Position numbers and translations under genes: made by a program. From NCBI GenBank assembly GCA_023388495.1, contig JAEWGC010000013.1, forward strand, positions 1 through 64,000: 64,000 bases of DNA. Direction: 5' to 3'. Position 1 is the stretch's first letter, and each line of letters begins with the position of its first letter. Under the pieces are notes generated by a model. That model saw only the letters and a program-made list of their open reading frames with translations. It searched no databases and was not told the DNA's origin. The DNA is from Bacillota bacterium (GTDB taxonomy: Bacteria; Bacillota; Clostridia; Tissierellales; Tissierellaceae). Positions 60,633 through 64,000 of the stretch are shown here, in pieces.

Positions 60633-60723
60633 ATTAGCTTGTAATATTTTATATCCTCATACGTATATATATAATGTTAAGTATTGTATTTATAAATAAA
60701 TTTATCATAAGGGGGGAATTAGC

Positions 60724-62202
60724 GTGGAGGTATTTGATATATACAAGGATATTGCAGAGCGAACAGATGGAGACATTTATGCAGGTATTGTTGGACCAGT
60801 TAGAACAGGTAAATCTACTTTTATAAAAAGGTTTATGGAATTACTTGTTTTGCCTAATATAGACAATAAGCATAAGAAAGAAAGAGCCAAGGATGAATTG
60901 CCACTAAGCGGTTCAGGAAAGACAATAATGACTACAGAACCAAAATTTGTACCTAATGAAGCTGTGGAACTTACTTTAAATGAAAATGTAAAGTTTAAGG
61001 TAAGGATGGTAGATTGCGTTGGATACTTAGTTAGTGGAGCTTTAGGACATGAGGAAAATTTTGTGCCTAGAATGGTAACTACTCCTTGGTATGAGAAAGA
61101 AATTCCTTTTGAGGAAGCTGCTGAAATAGGTACAAGAAAGGTTATAACAGATCATTCTAGTATTGGATTAGTCGTGACAACTGATGGATCTATAACCGAT
61201 ATAGATAGGTCAAACTACATTAAGGCAGAAGAAAGAGTAATATCAGAATTAAAAGAATTAGGAAAACCATTTGTAATAATTCTTAACTCAAAGCATCCTA
61301 ATTTAGATAGTACCATCGCTTTAAGGGAGAGCTTACAAAGTAAATATGGAGTATCAGTAGTAATTGTAGATTGTCTTAATATGGATGCTCAAGATATTGA
61401 AAAAATCTTTGAAAAATTATTGTATGAGTTCCCGGTAAAAGAGGTTACTATCAATCTTCCAAAATGGATAGAGGGATTACCAAAGAAACATTGGATAAAG
61501 GTAAGTATATTAAATTCATTAAAGGAAACTATAGAAGGTCTTCAAAAGCTAAATGAAGTCTCAAGCTTCTTAAGTCCTTTAAAGGAATTAGATATTGTAA
61601 AGAATGTAAAATTAGTGGAAATAAAATTAGGTGAGGGAATTGTACATTCTGAAATAGTTATTGATGATGGATTATTCTATAGCGTACTAAAGGATATGAC
61701 AGGGTATTCTATAGAGGGGGATTATCAATTACTTGGCTTAATTTCGAAATTAGCAGACACTAAAAAGAAATATGATAAGATTGAAAAAGCATTAATAGAG
61801 GCCAAAGACATAGGATACGGATTGGTTAGTCCTAGCTTAGAAGAATTAGAGCTTGCTGAGCCTGAAATCTATCGCCAAGGTAATCGCTTTGGAGTAAAAT
61901 TAAAGGCAAAGGCACCATCTCTTCATGTACTTAGGGCTGACATAGCAACAGAAGTTTCTCCACTAATAGGTACAGAGAAGCAATCTGAAGAGCTAATACA
62001 GTATTTGTTATCAGAGTTTGAAGGGGAACCTTCAAAGATTTGGCAGTCAAATTTATTTGGTAAATCATTGTATGATCTAGTAAACGAGCAACTCCAAGGA
62101 AAACTTAGTACAATGCCAGAAGATGCAAGACAAAAACTTAGAAGAGCTCTTGAGAGAATAATAAACGATGGTACTGGAGGACTAATCTGTATAATCATAT
62201 AA
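60724..62202 (+). CDS. spoIVA: Stage IV sporulation protein A
   Basis: This 492-residue ATPase polymerises on the outer forespore membrane as the base of the spore coat. The N-terminal P-loop region is GIVGPVRTGKSTFIKRF, with MVDCVGYLVSGALGH. The middle and C-terminal SpoIVA domains run to the end, and the last residues GLICIII match the conserved membrane-targeting tail. GTG at 60724 follows GGGGGG by 7 bases. It marks the organism as a spore former. A terminator overlaps the stop. Confidence 0.98.
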   Translation: MEVFDIYKDIAERTDGDIYAGIVGPVRTGKSTFIKRFMELLVLPNIDNKHKKERAKDELPLSGSGKTIMTTEPKFVPNEAVELTLNENVKFKVRMVDCVGYLVSGALGHEENFVPRMVTTPWYEKEIPFEEAAEIGTRKVITDHSSIGLVVTTDGSITDIDRSNYIKAEERVISELKELGKPFVIILNSKHPNLDSTIALRESLQSKYGVSVVIVDCLNMDAQDIEKIFEKLLYEFPVKEVTINLPKWIEGLPKKHWIKVSILNSLKETIEGLQKLNEVSSFLSPLKELDIVKNVKLVEIKLGEGIVHSEIVIDDGLFYSVLKDMTGYSIEGDYQLLGLISKLADTKKKYDKIEKALIEAKDIGYGLVSPSLEELELAEPEIYRQGNRFGVKLKAKAPSLHVLRADIATEVSPLIGTEKQSEELIQYLLSEFEGEPSKIWQSNLFGKSLYDLVNEQLQGKLSTMPEDARQKLRRALERIINDGTGGLICIII

Positions 62203-62233
62203 AAAAGGTAGAAATTTATTCTACCTTTTTTTA
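62203..62233 (+). terminator. Terminator after spoIVA
   Basis: AAAAAGGTAGAA pairs with TTCTACCTTTTT around a short loop and ends in a T run. Confidence 0.9.
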
Positions 62234-62367
62234 TATTGCGGATAGTTTTTTCGTTATAGGCATATCTAAATAGATGTTATCATAAATGACAATCTTTGCT
62301 ATAGACATATTTATGATATAATTTTACTGAAACCAAAACTTATATAGAACATAATAGGAGGGATTTA

Positions 62368-62853
62368 ATGAAGGCATACTTAGCCAATGGATTATTTGGC
62401 ATGGGAGATAGATTATTAAATTCATTAATAGCATCAGAAATAAGGAAAGAACTACAAGAAATTGATTTATATGTTCCTCAAGAAAATGATGCTATAAATG
62501 ATAAGAGTTCATATGCTGATTCTATTGATATTGCAAAAGCAGATATGGATAAACTTAGAGAAAGTGAGTTTTTAATTGCAGTAATAGATGGAGTTGAAAT
62601 TGATAGTGGAGTTGCTGCTGAGATAGGGGCATTTTATATGATGGACAAACCCATTTTTGCTTTGTTTACAGATGTACGTCAGCAAGGCAGAGATAATAAT
62701 AAAAAAATAGAAGCCTTAATAGGTGATAGCACAGAGAATCAATTTGCATATAGAAATCTATTTGTTATTGGATTGATCAAGCATAGAGAAGGAAAGATAT
62801 ATTCTACGATAGAGGATCTTGTAAAAGGAATAAAAAAATATTTAAGAAAATAG
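62368..62853 (+). CDS. Nucleoside 2-deoxyribosyltransferase family protein
   Basis: This 161-residue cytoplasmic protein has the family fold and catalytic pattern: YLANGLFGMGDR at the N-terminus, DIAKADMDKLRESEFLIAV, and VEIDSGVAAEIGAFY with the nucleophile Glu. Such enzymes exchange bases between deoxynucleosides or hydrolyse modified nucleotides. The substrate cannot be told from sequence. TAGGAGGG precedes the ATG; a terminator follows. Confidence 0.9.
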   Translation: MKAYLANGLFGMGDRLLNSLIASEIRKELQEIDLYVPQENDAINDKSSYADSIDIAKADMDKLRESEFLIAVIDGVEIDSGVAAEIGAFYMMDKPIFALFTDVRQQGRDNNKKIEALIGDSTENQFAYRNLFVIGLIKHREGKIYSTIEDLVKGIKKYLRK

Positions 62854-62861
62854 ACGTAAGT

Positions 62862-62895
62862 AAAAAAGACTAGATTTAATTCTAGTCTTTTTATA
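62862..62895 (+). terminator. Terminator after the deoxyribosyltransferase gene
   Basis: AAAAAGACTAGA and TCTAGTCTTTTT form a perfect 12-bp stem with a 6-base loop. Symmetric A and T tracts may make it work in both directions, also ending the tRNA-Pro transcript. Confidence 0.88.
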
Positions 62896-62906
62896 GTTAA
62901 TATAAA

Positions 62907-62983
62907 TGGTCGGGATGACAGGATTTGAACCTGCGACCCCAAGTCCCCCAGACTTGTACGCTACCAAACTGCGCTACATCCCG
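62907..62983 (-). tRNA. tRNA-Pro (anticodon GGG)
   Basis: On the minus strand the acceptor CGGGATG pairs with CATCCCG. The anticodon stem CAAGT/ACTTG encloses loop CTGGGGG, and CCA is encoded. GGG reads proline CCC and CCU. Confidence 0.95.
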
Positions 62984-63172
62984 ATATGTTTTTACATACG
63001 TTCTAATTATACTATAAAACTACTCAGATTGCAAATGTTAGATGAATAATTTAGCTCTCTATCATATTAAAAATCAGTACTTAAGATTCATAATTTCATT
63101 ATGTAAAGTAGTTTAAAACAACGTCTAGTTATGTTATACTATAGATATGCTTATAGTTTTGGAGGTGTAAGT

Positions 63173-63547
63173 TTGCTAGATTTTATACAAGTGATTTTAG
63201 TATTGCTATTTATAGCAAGTGTATTTGGGTATATATTTGTAATACTAAAGGAGAAAATCTATCTAAAAAATAATATTATAATTATAGATAAAAAAGTTGT
63301 TACAGAGGAACATTTAAAAGAAGCAGATATGAAGGAGTTTATTTTAGATGGTCTAAGGGTAAAGGCTGGAGATGAGATTAAGGTTATAACAAGAGAAAAT
63401 AAAAAGTATAATGGAATACTTTTAGGGGCAAAGAGAAAAGATAGAGCGATATTAATGGTTACACATAAAGATGAAATAAAACTTTTTACAATAGATAATA
63501 TTTTGAAGTTTAAAATAGTAAGTAAGTATGGAAAGTTTTTTAATTAA
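63173..63547 (+). CDS. Small membrane-anchored hypothetical protein
   Basis: This protein of about 124 residues has an N-terminal membrane segment (IQVILVLLFIASVFGYIFV) and a cytoplasmic-type C-terminal beta domain (VKAGDEIKVITRENKKYNG, then GILLGAKRKDRAILMV), which looks like a small beta-barrel. TTG at 63173 is chosen because TGGAGGTG lies 6 bases upstream; the longer reading from 63131 lacks a site. It is followed 12 bp later by an HlyD-type adaptor gene. Confidence 0.72.
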   Translation: MLDFIQVILVLLFIASVFGYIFVILKEKIYLKNNIIIIDKKVVTEEHLKEADMKEFILDGLRVKAGDEIKVITRENKKYNGILLGAKRKDRAILMVTHKDEIKLFTIDNILKFKIVSKYGKFFN

Positions 63548-63559
63548 AGGGTGAAAAAG

Positions 63560-64000
63560 ATGTCTTATGAAAAAAGAAAAAAAATACGTATGAAAAGAAG
63601 GGTTTTTCGTACTGTAGTTATATCTTTTGTCCTTATTTATTTAATATTTAGAGCAGTACCTTCTTTATTAGCAAGTAATGCAAAAACAATTCTGCCTGAA
63701 AAGGGAACTTTAATTGAGAAATTTTCAGCTCAGGGCTTTATGATAAAATATGAAACATTGGTTAAATCAACTAGTGGAGGACAATTAGAGATTGCTTCTA
63801 CTGAAGGAGAAAGAGTAGCTGCAGGTATAGAAGTAGCTACTGTTAACTCTTTAAATGATACTTCATCTCTTAGACAGGAGCTTTTACAGTTAGAAGAATC
63901 TATTTCAGCTTTAGAAAAATCTGAAAAAGATAATAAAATAATAGTTAATGAGAAGGAAAAAATCCAAGAAGTACAGGATTCCTTAGTTGGTGAATTGCAA
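63560..64000 (+). CDS. HlyD-family adaptor, cut by the window end
   Basis: At least 147 residues are visible and the frame is open at the window end. It has a basic N-terminus, one membrane segment (VVISFVLIYLIFRAVPSLLA), a biotinyl-lipoyl-like strand region (SGGQLEIASTEGERVAAGIE) and the start of a coiled coil (LRQELLQLEESISALEK). This is the layout of HlyD-type efflux adaptors in Gram-positives. AAAGGGTG precedes the ATG at 63560. The transporter, if any, lies beyond the window. Confidence 0.82.
   Translation, partial: MSYEKRKKIRMKRRVFRTVVISFVLIYLIFRAVPSLLASNAKTILPEKGTLIEKFSAQGFMIKYETLVKSTSGGQLEIASTEGERVAAGIEVATVNSLNDTSSLRQELLQLEESISALEKSEKDNKIIVNEKEKIQEVQDSLVGELQ

Noticed and set aside
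60640..60723. Sigma-E promoter for spoIVA
   Set aside because: GTAATATT and CATACGTA resemble the two boxes, but the 9-bp spacing is wrong, so I do not claim it.

Overview
The window looks like a chromosome segment of an AT-rich, spore-forming anaerobe of the class Clostridia, possibly Tissierellales. The lineage is an inference from the SCIFF peptide with its radical SAM maturase, spoIVA, spoIID, a BofC-like protein, HemZ, a DUF512 radical SAM protein and two T-box leaders. No rRNA gene or other taxonomic marker was available.

Positions 1-682 hold five tRNA genes (Thr-TGT, Tyr-GTA, Gly-GCC, Gly-TCC, Arg-ACG). Their spacers carry a degenerate two-hairpin repeat that recurs, inverted, near 37.3 kb. 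The Arg gene is the attachment site of an integrated element. The last 38 bases of the tRNA (645-682) are repeated exactly at 22620-22657, which defines an element of 21,975 bp.

The element (about 0.65-22.65 kb) has a tyrosine integrase and an unknown zinc-cluster protein on the minus strand. A plus-strand early block follows: small HTH protein, excisionase-like protein, RepO-type initiator with iteron-like repeats inside its gene, and a fused primase-helicase. Next come small unknown genes, a sigma-region-4-like late regulator, a 1663-residue tail tape measure protein and a tail hub/fibre protein. The second half has a secreted stalk-domain protein, a small membrane protein with an Xre regulator, a membrane-anchored FtsK/HerA-type translocase, a replication-relaxation protein, another Xre regulator, small unknowns and a sigma-70 factor. 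There is no terminase, portal, capsid, major tail protein, distal tail protein, holin or lysin, and no relaxase or type IV secretion gene. It is therefore neither an ordinary prophage nor an ordinary ICE. The best working idea is a phage satellite or hybrid element that brings its own tape measure and tail tip plus a DNA translocase. This is the most unusual part of the window.

From 22.66 kb to the end is ordinary chromosome, nearly all on the plus strand. It holds T-box-asnA; a GH18 spore-type hydrolase, macro-domain protein, zinc phospholipase-like protein and transglutaminase; a CBS-ACT protein and BofC-like protein; the ruvC-ruvA-ruvB-spoIID-queA-tgt-yajC run; SCIFF (scfA)-scfB-secD-secF; recJ, relA, dtd, an MBL hydrolase, hemZ; a hemerythrin with a diguanylate cyclase; T-box-aspS; an RseC-like protein with a CsoR-family sensor; a split ThrE exporter (minus strand); glyA; DUF512-der-plsY-gpsA; spoIVA; a nucleoside deoxyribosyltransferase; tRNA-Pro (minus strand); and a cut HlyD-type adaptor. 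Starts were set by ribosome binding site spacing; several genes start with TTG or GTG.
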